The notes beneath the pieces are model-generated. The model was not told where the DNA came from, did no database searches, and saw only the letters and a list, made by a program, of their open reading frames with translations. This document shows positions 24,501 through 34,318 of a DNA stretch of 37,594 bases, one piece after another (positions within the stretch are counted from its first letter, which is position 1; every line of letters starts with the position of its first letter). Position numbers and translations under genes: made by a program. Origin of the DNA: Hyphococcus sp. (GTDB lineage Bacteria; Pseudomonadota; Alphaproteobacteria; Caulobacterales; Parvularculaceae); contig JAJFGF010000023.1 of assembly GCA_021776245.1 (NCBI GenBank), positions 1 through 37,594 of the forward strand, in the 5' to 3' direction.

Positions 24501-27155
24501 ATGCAAGTTGTCATTGTTGAGTCTCCCTCCAAGGCGAAGACCATAAACAAGTATCTCGGCGCCGGGTTCAAGGTGCTCGCCTCTTACGGGCATATCAGAG
24601 ACCTGCCGTCAAAGAACGGATCGGTCGATCCGGACAATGACTTCAAGATGATATGGGAGCTCGACCCCGGCTCGAAAAAACGCATGAACGAGATCGCCGC
24701 GGCTGTAAAAGGCGCCGACCGGCTGGTGCTCGCCACGGACCCCGATCGCGAAGGCGAAGCCATTTCCTGGCATCTCGTGGAAGCGCTTAACGAAAAAAAG
24801 GCTTTGAAAGGCGTCAAGATCGACCGCGTTGCGTTTAACGCGATTACGAAATCCGCCGTTCAGGAGGCCATGGCGCATCCGCGGCAGATCGACGAAGCGC
24901 TGGTTGACGCCTATCTGGCGCGCCGCGCTCTTGATTATCTTGTGGGCTTTACGCTGTCGCCGGTGTTGTGGCGCAAGCTGCCCGGCGCCCGCTCGGCGGG
25001 CCGCGTACAATCCGTCGCGCTGCGCATTATCTGCGTGCGCGAATTGGAAATTGAAACATTCATTCCGGAAGAATACTGGACCGTCGCGGCGCAAGCGGCG
25101 TCCGGCGGCAGCGCAGCTTTCGAAACCCGGCTTGTTCTCCATGAAGGCGAGAAGCTTAAAAAATTCACGCTTGCCAATGAAGCCGCCGCCATGGCGGCAA
25201 AGCGCGCGGTTGAAAACGCGAGCTTTACCGTCGATGCGGTTGAGGCAAAACCCGCCAGGCGCAACCCGCCGCCGCCCTTTACCACGTCGACCCTGCAACA
25301 GGAGGCAGCGCGCAAACTCGGCTTTAATGCGCAGCGCACCATGCGCACCGCGCAAAACCTTTATGAAGGGATCGATATAGGCGGCGAGACCACGGGTCTT
25401 ATTACTTATATGCGTACCGACGGCGTCGATATGGCGCCCGAAGCGATTCAAGATGCGCGCGGCGCCATTGGCGCCAATTTCGGCGACAAATATGTGCCGG
25501 CAAGCCCGCGCATGTATAAGAGCAAGGCGAAAAACGCCCAGGAAGCCCATGAATGTATCCGTCCCACGTCGTTTTCGCGGTCGCCGGACAAAATCAAAGG
25601 TCTCGGCGAAGACCAGCGCCGTCTCTATGAGCTGATCTGGAAACGCACCATGGCGAGCCAGATGGAATCGGCGCGGCTTGAAAATACGGTCATCAATCTT
25701 GTTTCATCCGACAAGAAAACCGGCTTGCGCGCCAATGGATCGGTGATTTTGTTCGACGGGTTTTTAAAACTCTACGAAGAAGGCCGCGACGATGCGGACG
25801 CCGAAGACGGCGGCGGCGTCTTGCCGAAACTTTCCGTCGGCGCCGGCGCCGATGTCAGCGAAGCGAAAGCCGATCAACACTTTACCCAGCCGCCGCCGCG
25901 CTATTCAGAAGCGAGCCTTGTGAAACGGCTCGAAGAACTCGGCATTGGCCGGCCATCGACCTATGCGTCAACGCTCACCACCCTGCGCGATCGCGGCTAT
26001 GTGACGATGGACAAAAACCGGTTCATCCCGGATTCCAAAGGCCGAATCGTCGTTGCGTTTCTTGAAAATTATTTCCGCAAATATGTGGAATATGATTTTA
26101 CCGCCGATCTTGAAGAAACACTCGATGAAATTTCCAACGGCGATGCGGACTGGAAAGTCTTTCTCAAAAATTTCTGGACCGAGTTTCACGCCGCCGTCGA
26201 AGATACCGGCGAGTTGCGGATTTCAGAAGTGCTCGATGCCCTGAATGAATCCCTTGGCCCGTTGATTTTTCCAAAAAAAGAAGATGGATCGGACCCGCGC
26301 GCCTGCCCTTCCTGCGATGACGGAAGGCTGTCGCTTAAAACCGGCCGATTTGGCGCCTTTATCGGCTGCTCAAACTATCCGGACTGCAGCCACACGCGCC
26401 AGTTGTCGGCCCTGACCAATGGCGATGATGCTCCTGAAACCAGCGACAAGGTGCTGGGCGTAGACCCCGACAGCAATCTGGAAGTGTGGCTGAAAATCGG
26501 CCGCTTTGGTCCCTATGTGCAGCTCGGCGAAGTTGAAAAAGGCTCGAAGGAAAAGCCGAAACGCACCGGCGTTCCGAAGACCTGGAAAGTTGACGACGTC
26601 GATTTGGAAAAAGCGCTGATGTTGTTATCCCTGCCCCGCGAAGTCGGCGCACACCCGGAAGACGGGGTGATGATCGAGGCCGGTCTCGGCCGCTTTGGCC
26701 CGTTCGTGAAACATGGCAAGACTTACGCAAACCTTCCGGCCATCGAAGAAGTTTTCGAAGTCGGGCTCAACCGCGCCGTCACCTTGATCGCAGAAAAAAT
26801 AGCCAATCCCCGCGGCCGACAGGCGGCCAAAGCCCTGAAAGAACTCGGCGCGCATCCGGAAACCGGTGATCCCGTCAATGTTTTGGACGGCCGCTTTGGA
26901 CCTTATGTGAAACACCAGAAGACCAACGCGACGCTGCCGCGCGGCATTGAGCCCGCTGACGTGACGCTGGAACAGGCGCTGGAACTGATCGTCGCCAAAG
27001 AGAAAAAACCGGCGAAGAAGAAAAAGGCGACCAAGAAAAAAGCGCCGAAAAAGAAAGCAGCGAAGAAAGCGCCAGCAAAGAAAATGACTGCGAAAAAGAA
27101 AACCGCCCCCAGGAAAACTGCGAAGAAGAAAACGGTAAAAGCCGCGGCGGAGTAG
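24501..27155 (+). CDS. topA: DNA topoisomerase I
   Basis: TopA relaxes negative supercoils by cutting one strand through a tyrosine. At 884 residues it is of typical alphaproteobacterial length. The TOPRIM part begins VIVESPSKAKTINKYLG and contains LATDPDREGEAISWHL. The active tyrosine is Tyr303 in GLITYMRTDG. Downstream are RPSTYASTLTTLRDRGYV and a C4 zinc finger (CPSCDDGRLSLKT...GCSNYPDC). Further repeats of GRFGPYVKH-type topoisomerase C-terminal modules follow. The final 50 residues are a Lys/Ala-rich basic tail that probably binds DNA. Confidence 0.97.
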   Translation: MQVVIVESPSKAKTINKYLGAGFKVLASYGHIRDLPSKNGSVDPDNDFKMIWELDPGSKKRMNEIAAAVKGADRLVLATDPDREGEAISWHLVEALNEKKALKGVKIDRVAFNAITKSAVQEAMAHPRQIDEALVDAYLARRALDYLVGFTLSPVLWRKLPGARSAGRVQSVALRIICVRELEIETFIPEEYWTVAAQAASGGSAAFETRLVLHEGEKLKKFTLANEAAAMAAKRAVENASFTVDAVEAKPARRNPPPPFTTSTLQQEAARKLGFNAQRTMRTAQNLYEGIDIGGETTGLITYMRTDGVDMAPEAIQDARGAIGANFGDKYVPASPRMYKSKAKNAQEAHECIRPTSFSRSPDKIKGLGEDQRRLYELIWKRTMASQMESARLENTVINLVSSDKKTGLRANGSVILFDGFLKLYEEGRDDADAEDGGGVLPKLSVGAGADVSEAKADQHFTQPPPRYSEASLVKRLEELGIGRPSTYASTLTTLRDRGYVTMDKNRFIPDSKGRIVVAFLENYFRKYVEYDFTADLEETLDEISNGDADWKVFLKNFWTEFHAAVEDTGELRISEVLDALNESLGPLIFPKKEDGSDPRACPSCDDGRLSLKTGRFGAFIGCSNYPDCSHTRQLSALTNGDDAPETSDKVLGVDPDSNLEVWLKIGRFGPYVQLGEVEKGSKEKPKRTGVPKTWKVDDVDLEKALMLLSLPREVGAHPEDGVMIEAGLGRFGPFVKHGKTYANLPAIEEVFEVGLNRAVTLIAEKIANPRGRQAAKALKELGAHPETGDPVNVLDGRFGPYVKHQKTNATLPRGIEPADVTLEQALELIVAKEKKPAKKKKATKKKAPKKKAAKKAPAKKMTAKKKTAPRKTAKKKTVKAAAE

Positions 27156-27309
27156 CGCTGAAAGCATTTTCGTATCGTAGTGCGCCTGCTCAGCCGACGG
27201 TCAAGGCCAGCAAAATCAGGCGGTTATGCCTCCGGCCCCCTTCCTTGCCCCGTCGCCCGCAGCACCATAAGGTCCCGGCAACGGGGACCCAATTGATCAG
27301 GGGATTTTC

Positions 27310-28743
27310 ATGAAACGCACCAAAACACTTCTCGCCGCATCATTTTGCGCCGCATCAGTTTTCACAGCCGGCATGGCGCCGGGCTTCGCGCAAACGACCG
27401 ATGAGGCGCGCAACGCTGATGAGGCAAAGGCGCTGGAAATCTATCGCACGATCATTTCCATGCGCACGGCGGAAGGGCATGGCAAAGTTCCCGAAATGGC
27501 GGCCTACCTTGCGGGCGAATTAAAAGCCGCCGGTTTTGCCGATGAGGATATTAACATTCTCCCCCTGGGTGAAACTGCCGGCCTTGTGGTGCGCTATCGC
27601 GGCGACGGGTCATCGGGGAAGAAACCTATCCTCTTTCTCGGTCATATGGATGTGGTAGACGCCAGGCCTGAAGATTGGGAGCTCGACCCTTTCTCCCTGA
27701 CCGAAAAAGACGGATACTTTTTTGGCCGCGGCGTGGACGACAATAAATACGGCGTCATGAACCTGACGCAAAGTTTCATTCGCCTCAAAAAAGAGGGCTT
27801 TACGCCGACGCGCGACCTTGTGCTGGCGTTTTCCGGCGACGAAGAAACCGGCATGACGACAACAAAAATGCTCGCCTATGACCGCAAGGATCTGACCGAT
27901 GCGGAGTTTGCACTTAATTCCGATGCGGGCGGCGGCAGGCTAACGAAGGATGGTCGCGCCCTCGGCTTTGGCGTGCAGGCGGCGGAAAAAACTTATGCGA
28001 CATTTGAGGTTACGGTACGCAATGCGGGCGGCCATTCCTCGCGCCCGCGCGCCGATGACAATGCGATCTATGATCTCGCTGACGCGCTGAAGGAAATTCA
28101 GGGATTTGAGTTTCCGGTGATGTCAAATTCGATCACCCGCGCCAATTTTGCATCTCTTGGAACGGCGCTGGGCGGCGATCTTGGCAAAGCGATGATCGAT
28201 TTTGCAGAAAACCCGAAAAGCAAACGCGCCGCGCGCCGCATCGCGCGCGAACCTTCCTATGTGGGCACGATCAAAACCACCTGCATTGCGACCATGCTGT
28301 CAGCGGGCCACGCGGAAAACGCATTACCGCAAAGCGCAACCGCAACCGTCAACTGCCGGATCTTTCCGGGCGTTTCCGTGGATCAGGTCAAGGCAACGCT
28401 TATTGATGTCGTTGGCAATGATGCGCTGGAATTTAAAGTGCTTGATGAACCAACCGAAAGTCCGGTCAGCGAAATGCGCGATGACGTGACGGCGGCGCTG
28501 ACCAAAGCCGTTCACGCGCGTTATCCCGATTTGCATATCGGCGCCTATATGGAATCCGGCGGCACCGACGGCATGCATTTCAGAAAAGCCGGCGTGCCGA
28601 CGCTCGCCATGTCGGCGATCTTCATGAACGAGGCGGACATGTTCGCCCACGGCCTGAATGAGCGTATCCCGGTGACGTCGTTTTACGAAGGCCTCAATCA
28701 CTGGGTGGTGATCATGAAGGAACTCGCAGGACCGGCGGAGTAA
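27310..28743 (+). CDS. Secreted M20-family metallopeptidase
   Basis: This 477-residue protein has a signal peptide cleaved probably after GFA (PGFA|QTT). M20 features are in order: FLGHMDVVDA with the zinc ligands, GRGVDDNKYGVMNL with the bridging aspartate, FSGDEETGM with the catalytic glutamate, and a later NAGGHSSRP in the dimerisation lid. In this M20 subgroup the metal histidine near the C-terminus is probably in MFAHGLNER. A GGGGA-type site precedes the ATG. A small hairpin (GGTCCC/GGGACC at 27271-27289) lies just upstream. It probably degrades peptides or modified amino acids in the periplasm. Confidence 0.88.
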   Translation: MKRTKTLLAASFCAASVFTAGMAPGFAQTTDEARNADEAKALEIYRTIISMRTAEGHGKVPEMAAYLAGELKAAGFADEDINILPLGETAGLVVRYRGDGSSGKKPILFLGHMDVVDARPEDWELDPFSLTEKDGYFFGRGVDDNKYGVMNLTQSFIRLKKEGFTPTRDLVLAFSGDEETGMTTTKMLAYDRKDLTDAEFALNSDAGGGRLTKDGRALGFGVQAAEKTYATFEVTVRNAGGHSSRPRADDNAIYDLADALKEIQGFEFPVMSNSITRANFASLGTALGGDLGKAMIDFAENPKSKRAARRIAREPSYVGTIKTTCIATMLSAGHAENALPQSATATVNCRIFPGVSVDQVKATLIDVVGNDALEFKVLDEPTESPVSEMRDDVTAALTKAVHARYPDLHIGAYMESGGTDGMHFRKAGVPTLAMSAIFMNEADMFAHGLNERIPVTSFYEGLNHWVVIMKELAGPAE

Positions 28744-28828
28744 TGGCCGAATTCTTGATTGTCATTGCGGAGTTGGTGGTTCCCATCAATCAACTGTCCA
28801 CAATATCCCAAATCGGGAATGTTACAGA

Positions 28829-28912
28829 AGCATGATGCGAAGCCGATAGCGACGCTATCGACGGGCCGGTTTGGCGGCTTCGCCGCCAAACTTCGCAAAA
28901 TCATACGACAAA
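28829..28912. repeat. Dispersed two-hairpin repeat with outer stem, copy 3
   Basis: GCATGATGCGAAG (28830-28842) pairs with CTTCGCAAAATCAT (28891-28904) with an internal bulge. Inside are hairpin A (CGATAGC/GCTATCG, 28844-28860) and hairpin B (TTTGGCGGC/GCCGCCAAA, 28870-28890). The same plan occurs at 21447-21532 and, partly, 3660-3745. It lies in the 3' region of the M20 gene. Confidence 0.88.
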
Positions 28913-28927
28913 ACAATAACAAGCAGC

Positions 28928-28956
28928 AAAATGCCGATTTAGGTTATCGGCATTTT
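28928..28956 (+). terminator. Rho-independent terminator
   Basis: An 11-bp perfect stem AAAATGCCGAT/ATCGGCATTTT with a seven-base loop ends in four T. It follows the M20 gene and the adjacent repeat, and would terminate that transcript about 210 bp after its stop codon. Confidence 0.8.
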
Positions 28957-29056
28957 ACTCCAAGTCGCAACAATCGCGACGATTGGTTTAACGCATCGCT
29001 ATAAAATACCGATTATTTTGCGGGCGAAATTTGTTCGTAACAGTTGTGCTGGTCCT

Positions 29057-29671
29057 ATGCGTAACAGCCGTTTCATTGCCCTGGCCGCCGCCATGGCGCT
29101 TGCGTCCTGCGTGACCGCGCCGCAAGAAAGCGCCCGCCCCGCGCCTCGCCATGCACAAAAACAGGCGCCGCAGCCGAGCAGGATAACGGCAGCGCTTGAG
29201 GTCTGCCCCGGTCATGTGAGCAATGCGCCCACGGTGGACGCGACGCGAAAAATCGTCAATTTCGATCCTGTGGCCAGCGTTTCCGGCGTCGCCATTGCAC
29301 GGGCGCCGGTGCAGTCTTGCGTTTCGTCAGGGTTCGGACCGCGCCGCGGCGGCGCCAGTAGTTTTCATCACGGCGTAGACCTTTTCACCAAAACACCGGC
29401 GCCGATTTACGCCAGCGGCGACGGCATCATTGAAAATATTGGAATGCGCACTGCCTATGGCCGCACGGTGTTGATCCGCCACAGGAACGACGTCAAAACC
29501 CGCTATGCGCATCTTTCGTCCTATGCGCGCGGCCTGACTGCCGGAACCCGCGTGCGCCGCGGCGATCTCATCGGCTATACCGGCGACACCGGCAATGCGA
29601 CGGCCGTTCACCTTCACTATGAAATCCTTGTGCAGGGCAAAAGGCGCGATCCGCTAAGCGTGGGCAGTTAA
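29057..29671 (+). CDS. M23-family (LytM-type) peptidase lipoprotein
   Basis: The ATG at 29057 gives 204 residues, with a lipobox LASC at Cys18. Proline-rich and N-terminal sequence precedes a LytM domain. Zinc and catalytic residues are visible in HHGVDLFTKTPAPIYASGDGIIENIG, RYAHLSSYARGLTAGTRVRRGDLIGYTGDTGN and AVHLHYEIL, giving the HxxxD, AHLS and HxH motifs. This is a complete active site for peptidoglycan endopeptidases. A paralog follows at 29872. It is probably an outer-membrane lipoprotein acting on the cell wall. Confidence 0.88.
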   Translation: MRNSRFIALAAAMALASCVTAPQESARPAPRHAQKQAPQPSRITAALEVCPGHVSNAPTVDATRKIVNFDPVASVSGVAIARAPVQSCVSSGFGPRRGGASSFHHGVDLFTKTPAPIYASGDGIIENIGMRTAYGRTVLIRHRNDVKTRYAHLSSYARGLTAGTRVRRGDLIGYTGDTGNATAVHLHYEILVQGKRRDPLSVGS

Positions 29672-29871
29672 GAGAACAACGCTTCAATTCGATATTTCAC
29701 TGAGCAAATCCGGCATCGCCCGGATGCGTTTGGGGTAATGACCATGATCGGCGGCGGCGGCTGATCAGGTCACGCGAATGTTACATCGGCCGGCGCGAAC
29801 GCACGGCGCCGGCCTCAACTTTACCATATTTTTAAATCAACTTGCGCACGTAAAATAATTGGCGGGTTGCG

Positions 29872-30471
29872 ATGCGTATTGTGCGGCTGACAATTATCGC
29901 CTTTGCCGCCGCTGGCCTTGCGGCCTGCGCCACCGCGCCTTCGACAGTAGAGGCGCCGCCCAATGCAACGTCATCGAGTGTGTTTTCGAAAACACTTCAT
30001 CTTTGTGACGGTGACCACATAGCCAATGCACCGGCGATCGGCCGAAATAAACACATATTGGGATTTCAACCGACTACGCGCGTTTCCGGCGCGACGCTTG
30101 CGCGCGCGCCGGTTCGCGGGTGCCTGTCCTCGGGTTTTGGTCCGCGCCATGATCGCGCCGGAACTCATGCAGGTATCGATCTTTCCACGCGCCATCCCCA
30201 TCCAGTTTATGCCGCGGGCGCGGGAATCATTGAAGCGATAGGAACGATCAGCGGTTACGGAAAAACAGTTTTGATCCAACACAATGCACGCGTTAAAACC
30301 CGCTATGGGCATTTGTCATCTTATGACTCAGAAATCCATGAGGGCCACAAGGTGCATCAGGGCGACGTGATTGGGCGCACCGGAAAGACTGGCAATGCAA
30401 CGGCGGTGATCCTTCACTATGAAATCATCGTTGACGGCGAGCCGCGCGACCCATTGTCAGTTGGAAATTAG
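29872..30471 (+). CDS. M23-family (LytM-type) peptidase-like lipoprotein, paralog
   Basis: This 199-residue protein has a lipobox LAAC at Cys19. The LytM domain is close to that of the preceding gene: FGPRHDRAGTHAGIDLST, IHEGHKVHQGDVIGRTGKTGNATAV and the final LHYEIIVDGEPRDPLSVGN. HAGID and GHLS are intact. The HxH motif, however, reads ILH, so the first histidine is an isoleucine. This residue is important for catalysis in LytM enzymes, so the protein may be inactive or act as an activator of other peptidases. Tandem arrangement with its neighbour suggests duplication. Confidence 0.85.
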   Translation: MRIVRLTIIAFAAAGLAACATAPSTVEAPPNATSSSVFSKTLHLCDGDHIANAPAIGRNKHILGFQPTTRVSGATLARAPVRGCLSSGFGPRHDRAGTHAGIDLSTRHPHPVYAAGAGIIEAIGTISGYGKTVLIQHNARVKTRYGHLSSYDSEIHEGHKVHQGDVIGRTGKTGNATAVILHYEIIVDGEPRDPLSVGN

Positions 30472-30854
30472 CGGGATATGCCGAGACCCGGTCATTCCGT
30501 TGAACCAACTCGCGCCGCCATGCGTCGCGCAGCCCCGGAAAGACGGAAAAATAACCGCAAGCAAATTTGGACCAAAAAATATTAACACTTAGTCTTGTAT
30601 TATGCAGCTGCGCCAATTATATGGCGCTCAATCGTCAGGGATCATTGGAATACGTCCGATGAATCAGCCCGGCGATAATCCCGGAACAGCTAAGCAATAA
30701 AAATAACGCGTTCCGCGGCCTAATACCGCCTTGGCTGGAAATGCGCTGATTTTTATAGTTGGGGCGTTTCCGGACGATAAACCGGTATCCACTTTATCCC
30801 GGAAACACTCTACAAGACGGTTTGTTATCAGCCACAAAGATTTGAAAGCACAAT
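30472..30854. other. Intergenic region upstream of rnr
   Basis: About 380 bp without a supported gene. It holds an ACCGGTT-core repeat (30766-30806) and AT-rich sequence around 30590-30620 and 30690-30760. A promoter for rnr should lie here but none is confident. Confidence 0.4.
30766..30806. repeat. Palindromic ACCGGTT-core repeat, copy 3
   Basis: Outer arms GTTTCCGG (30766-30773) and CCGGAAAC (30799-30806) and inner arms GATAAA (30776-30781) and TTTATC (30793-30798) flank CCGGTATCCAC. On the minus strand the core reads AAAGTGGATACCGGTTTA, related to the cores at 16505-16548 and 18434-18479. Confidence 0.78.
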
Positions 30855-33161
30855 TTGCCCAAAAATAAACGCGGCCCCGCGCACGCCAAACCCGCGGGAC
30901 TTCCTTCCAAAAAAGACATTATCGCCTATCTCGAACAAAACCCCGGCGAGACGGCGCGCCGTGATATTGCCCGCGCCTTTGGCGTCAAAGGCGATGCGCG
31001 CCGTGATCTGCGCAATCTGCTCAAAGAAATGGAAGCGGACGGATCAATCGATCTGAAAGCTGGAAAACGCGTCATGAAAGCGGGTGACCTGCCGCCGGTC
31101 GCGCCTATTGATGTGATGTCCGTCGATGATGACGGTGACCTTTTATGCATGCCGGCGGGCTGGGGCGGCGATGACGAACCGCCGATGATCCGCATTTCCG
31201 CGCGGCGCGCTGCAAAACAAAAACCGCCGCCAGGCGTTGGCGACCGGCTCCTGGCGCGGCTTATTCCTGCCGGCGACGGCTGCTATGACGCCAATATCAT
31301 CAAGGCGATCGGCAAAGGCGCACACCGCTTTCTCGCGGTCTATCAAAAAAATCATGCGGGCGGGATTGCAAAACCCGTTGAGCGGCGCGCGCGCAATCAT
31401 TTCACAATCAATCGCGGCGATGAGGCCGGCGCCAAAGACGGCGATTTGGTCTGGGTCGAGACTAAAAATGCGCGCGGCTATGGCCCCCAAAAAGGACGCA
31501 TCCGGTCGATTGCCGGCCATATTGACGATAAGGGCGCGTATTCGACAATTGCCCTCGCTAATCATCAAATTCCCACAGATTTTCCCCCCGATGTAATCAA
31601 TGATGCGGATAAAGCAAAGCTGCCGCCGCCTGGAAATCGCACAGATTTGCGCGACACGCCGCTTTTCACAATCGATCCCGCCGATGCAAAAGATCATGAC
31701 GATGCGTGTTTCGCCGAGCCCGATCCAGACCCGGACAATAAGGGCGGTTATCGCGTCATCGTCGCCATCGCCGATGTCAGTTACTTCGTGCGCCCGGACA
31801 GCGCGCTCGACAAAGAAGCGGTAAAACGCGGCAACTCCACCTATCTCCCCGACCGTGTCGTGCCGATGCTGCCGCAGCGATTGTCTAACGATCTCTGTTC
31901 CCTGCGCGTGGGCGAAGACCGGCCCTGTCTTGCGGTTGAAATGTTTTTGACCGAGGGCGGCGTTAAAAAAAGTCACCGCTTTTTGCGCGGCGTTATGCGT
32001 TCGGCGGCAAAGCTTTCCTATGAAGACGCGCAAGCGATCAGCGAAGGCGGTGCGGCCGATCCGGTAATCAGGCGCGCAATCGAAAATCTCTACGCCGCAT
32101 TTCACGCCCGCTGGAGCGAGCGCACCAAACGCGCGCCCCTCGATCTTGACCTGCCGGAACGCAAAATCATCTTGAACAAGGCCGGCGACGTCGAGAAGAT
32201 CATTCTGCGTGAGCGCTTTGACGCCCATCGCGTGATCGAGGAATTTATGATCCTCGCCAATGTCGCCGCTGCGGAAACGCTGGAGCGCACGCATACGGAA
32301 CGGATTTACCGCGTTCATGATCAACCGGATCCGGAAAAACTTGAGGCGATCAGGGAGTATCTTGGGACCCTCGATTATACGCTTGCCAAAGGCGGGTCTG
32401 TGCGCCCGGCGAATTTCAATCAGCTCCTGAAAATCGCAGAAGAGCGCGACCAAAAGGAAATGGTTTCCGAAGTCGTTCTTCGCTCCCAGCGCCAGGCGAT
32501 CTATGACACAGAAAATCTCGGCCATTTCGGATTGAATTTGCCGCGTTATGCGCATTTCACCTCGCCAATCCGGCGTTATGCGGATCTTACCGTCCACCGC
32601 GCGCTCATTCGCGGCTGCAAGCTTGGCGAGGGCGGACAAACGGATCAGGAAGCAAAGGCGCTATCCGATATTGCCAGCCAGATTTCCGATCTTGAGCGGC
32701 GCGCCATGGCGGCGGAGCGCGAAGCCACCGATCGCTACCTTGCAGGATATCTCGCTAATCGCGAAGGCGCGGCGTTTAGTGCGCGGATTCGCGGCGTTAC
32801 CAAATTCGGCCTTTTTGTCATGCTCGATGAGACCGGCGCCGACGGTTTTATCCCGATGCGGTTGATCGGTCAGGAACGTTTCCGCTTTGAAGAGGCGCTG
32901 CACTCAATCATCGGTGAAACCACCGGCGGCGTTTACCGCCTTGGCCAGCATGTGCGCGTCCGCCTTGCGGAAGCAACGCCGCTCACCGGCGGATTGCGCT
33001 TTGACATGTTAAGCGATCCCCTGCCCGGTCTGCCCAAACGCAAGGGCAAAAAACCTGGCAAGGGCGCGCGGTCCAATACCAAATCAAAGTCGAAATCGGC
33101 AAAGCGCCCCGGCAAAAAGAAAAGACGCAGCAAAGCGAACGCAAAGCCGCGGCGGGATTAA
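30855..33161 (+). CDS. rnr: Ribonuclease R
   Basis: RNase R is a processive 3'-5' exoribonuclease that degrades structured RNA. The likely start is a TTG at 30855; the ribosome site is weak. The 768-residue protein has an N-terminal helix-turn-helix (PSKKDIIAYLEQNP...IARAFGVKGDARRDL). The RNB domain carries catalytic aspartates in FTIDPADAKDHDDACFAE (D274, D277, D280, D282 and D283). An S1 domain follows (FSARIRGVTKFGLFVMLDETGADGFIPM), then a Lys/Arg-rich tail ending KANAKPRRD. Order and length fit RNase R. Confidence 0.95.
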   Translation: MPKNKRGPAHAKPAGLPSKKDIIAYLEQNPGETARRDIARAFGVKGDARRDLRNLLKEMEADGSIDLKAGKRVMKAGDLPPVAPIDVMSVDDDGDLLCMPAGWGGDDEPPMIRISARRAAKQKPPPGVGDRLLARLIPAGDGCYDANIIKAIGKGAHRFLAVYQKNHAGGIAKPVERRARNHFTINRGDEAGAKDGDLVWVETKNARGYGPQKGRIRSIAGHIDDKGAYSTIALANHQIPTDFPPDVINDADKAKLPPPGNRTDLRDTPLFTIDPADAKDHDDACFAEPDPDPDNKGGYRVIVAIADVSYFVRPDSALDKEAVKRGNSTYLPDRVVPMLPQRLSNDLCSLRVGEDRPCLAVEMFLTEGGVKKSHRFLRGVMRSAAKLSYEDAQAISEGGAADPVIRRAIENLYAAFHARWSERTKRAPLDLDLPERKIILNKAGDVEKIILRERFDAHRVIEEFMILANVAAAETLERTHTERIYRVHDQPDPEKLEAIREYLGTLDYTLAKGGSVRPANFNQLLKIAEERDQKEMVSEVVLRSQRQAIYDTENLGHFGLNLPRYAHFTSPIRRYADLTVHRALIRGCKLGEGGQTDQEAKALSDIASQISDLERRAMAAEREATDRYLAGYLANREGAAFSARIRGVTKFGLFVMLDETGADGFIPMRLIGQERFRFEEALHSIIGETTGGVYRLGQHVRVRLAEATPLTGGLRFDMLSDPLPGLPKRKGKKPGKGARSNTKSKSKSAKRPGKKKRRSKANAKPRRD

Positions 33162-34226
33162 TCAGCGCTTTTTAAAATAACCATTGTCTATCATCTGCTG
33201 GAACATATCGGTCATCGATTCTGCCAATGGTCGGTAATGCATGCCCAGCGCGCGGATGCCCTTTGAATTATCGGCACGCCAGGGAACGTCCACATTGAGT
33301 GAGACCACTTTTCGGGTCAGGGTTTTGTTGACAACCGGGCCGACCAGCCAGATCAGCCATTTCGGCATCGCTTTGCGCGGGATTGGATAATCATCACCGT
33401 ATTTTTCAAGCAGCGTCATCGCCATTTCCAAAAGGTTGGTCTCATGCCCGGAAATGATATGGCGGCCTTCTGCGTCAACAGTAAATCCGGCGGCAATATG
33501 CGCCTGCGCGAGATCACGCACATCAACAGCGCCGAATCCAATGCGCGGCGCGCCGGATTTCAGCGTGCCGTCGCCGAACTGTTTGACCAGGCTGAAACTC
33601 TCGGAAGTCGCATGGGGATTGACGCCCGGCCCGACCACAAGCGACGGGTTTACAACCACAAGGTCCCAGCGGCTTTGCGCATCTGCGATTTTCCAGGCTT
33701 CTTTTTCAGCAACGGTTTTCGAAAAGGAATAAGCCTGATGTGTCAGCGATGACGTTGTGTTCCAGATGTCTTCAGTCAGAACCCCGCCGGGCGCTTTCGC
33801 GACATCCGCATTGTCCCCATAGATCGCCGCGCAAGAGCTTGTCAGGACGACACGTTGGATGCTGGGCGTTCGGTTCGCTTCTTCCAGAACATTGCGTGTC
33901 CCCAGCTGCGCCGGATCGACAAGTTCTTTTTGCGGGTCTTTGACATTGGTTGTGAAGGGCGATGCCGTGTGCCAGACAATTGCGCAGCCCTTGATAGCTT
34001 CCGCGTAGGAACCGTCGTCAAGAAGATCCGCTTTAAAATATTTGAGGTCGCCCGGCGACTTTTCGGCAATGGCCTCAAGATATTTCAGCTTCGCCAGATT
34101 GGCGGGATCGCGCACCGGCGCATGCACGGTAACGCCCGCTTCCAGCAGGCTCTTGACGAGCCAGCCGGCGACAAATCCGGTGGCGCCGGTGACCATGACT
34201 GGCGCACTTGTATCTATTTTGAACAA
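33162..34226 (-). CDS. NAD(P)-dependent extended SDR (epimerase / aldehyde reductase-like)
   Basis: A TTG at 34224-34226, with a strong GGGGAGG site nine bases upstream, is the best start, giving 355 residues. The Rossmann motif is VTGATGFVAGWLV near the N-terminus. YSFSKTVAE holds the catalytic tyrosine-lysine pair, and TSSCAAIYG and VVNPSLVVGPG are further SDR segments. It is a paralog of the SDR at 20422-21447. Its stop codon immediately follows the rnr stop codon on the opposite strand. Substrate unknown. Confidence 0.88.
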   Translation of the reverse strand: MFKIDTSAPVMVTGATGFVAGWLVKSLLEAGVTVHAPVRDPANLAKLKYLEAIAEKSPGDLKYFKADLLDDGSYAEAIKGCAIVWHTASPFTTNVKDPQKELVDPAQLGTRNVLEEANRTPSIQRVVLTSSCAAIYGDNADVAKAPGGVLTEDIWNTTSSLTHQAYSFSKTVAEKEAWKIADAQSRWDLVVVNPSLVVGPGVNPHATSESFSLVKQFGDGTLKSGAPRIGFGAVDVRDLAQAHIAAGFTVDAEGRHIISGHETNLLEMAMTLLEKYGDDYPIPRKAMPKWLIWLVGPVVNKTLTRKVVSLNVDVPWRADNSKGIRALGMHYRPLAESMTDMFQQMIDNGYFKKR

Positions 34227-34318
34227 AGCGGTTTCCTCCCCAGCAAAGCGAAATAATGCAGCGTCAATTTTTTCGTCACCCCATTGTACAAATTCGTTCA
34301 ACGGGATGACGTAATGAC

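Noticed and set aside
24609-25550. A 313-codon open frame antisense to topA
   Set aside because: It overlaps the conserved catalytic part of topA, and its product is low-complexity and without known motifs.
31143-32639. A 498-codon open frame antisense to rnr
   Set aside because: It lies wholly within rnr, which has all RNase R domains. The antisense frame is a by-product of GC-rich third positions and has no recognisable domain.
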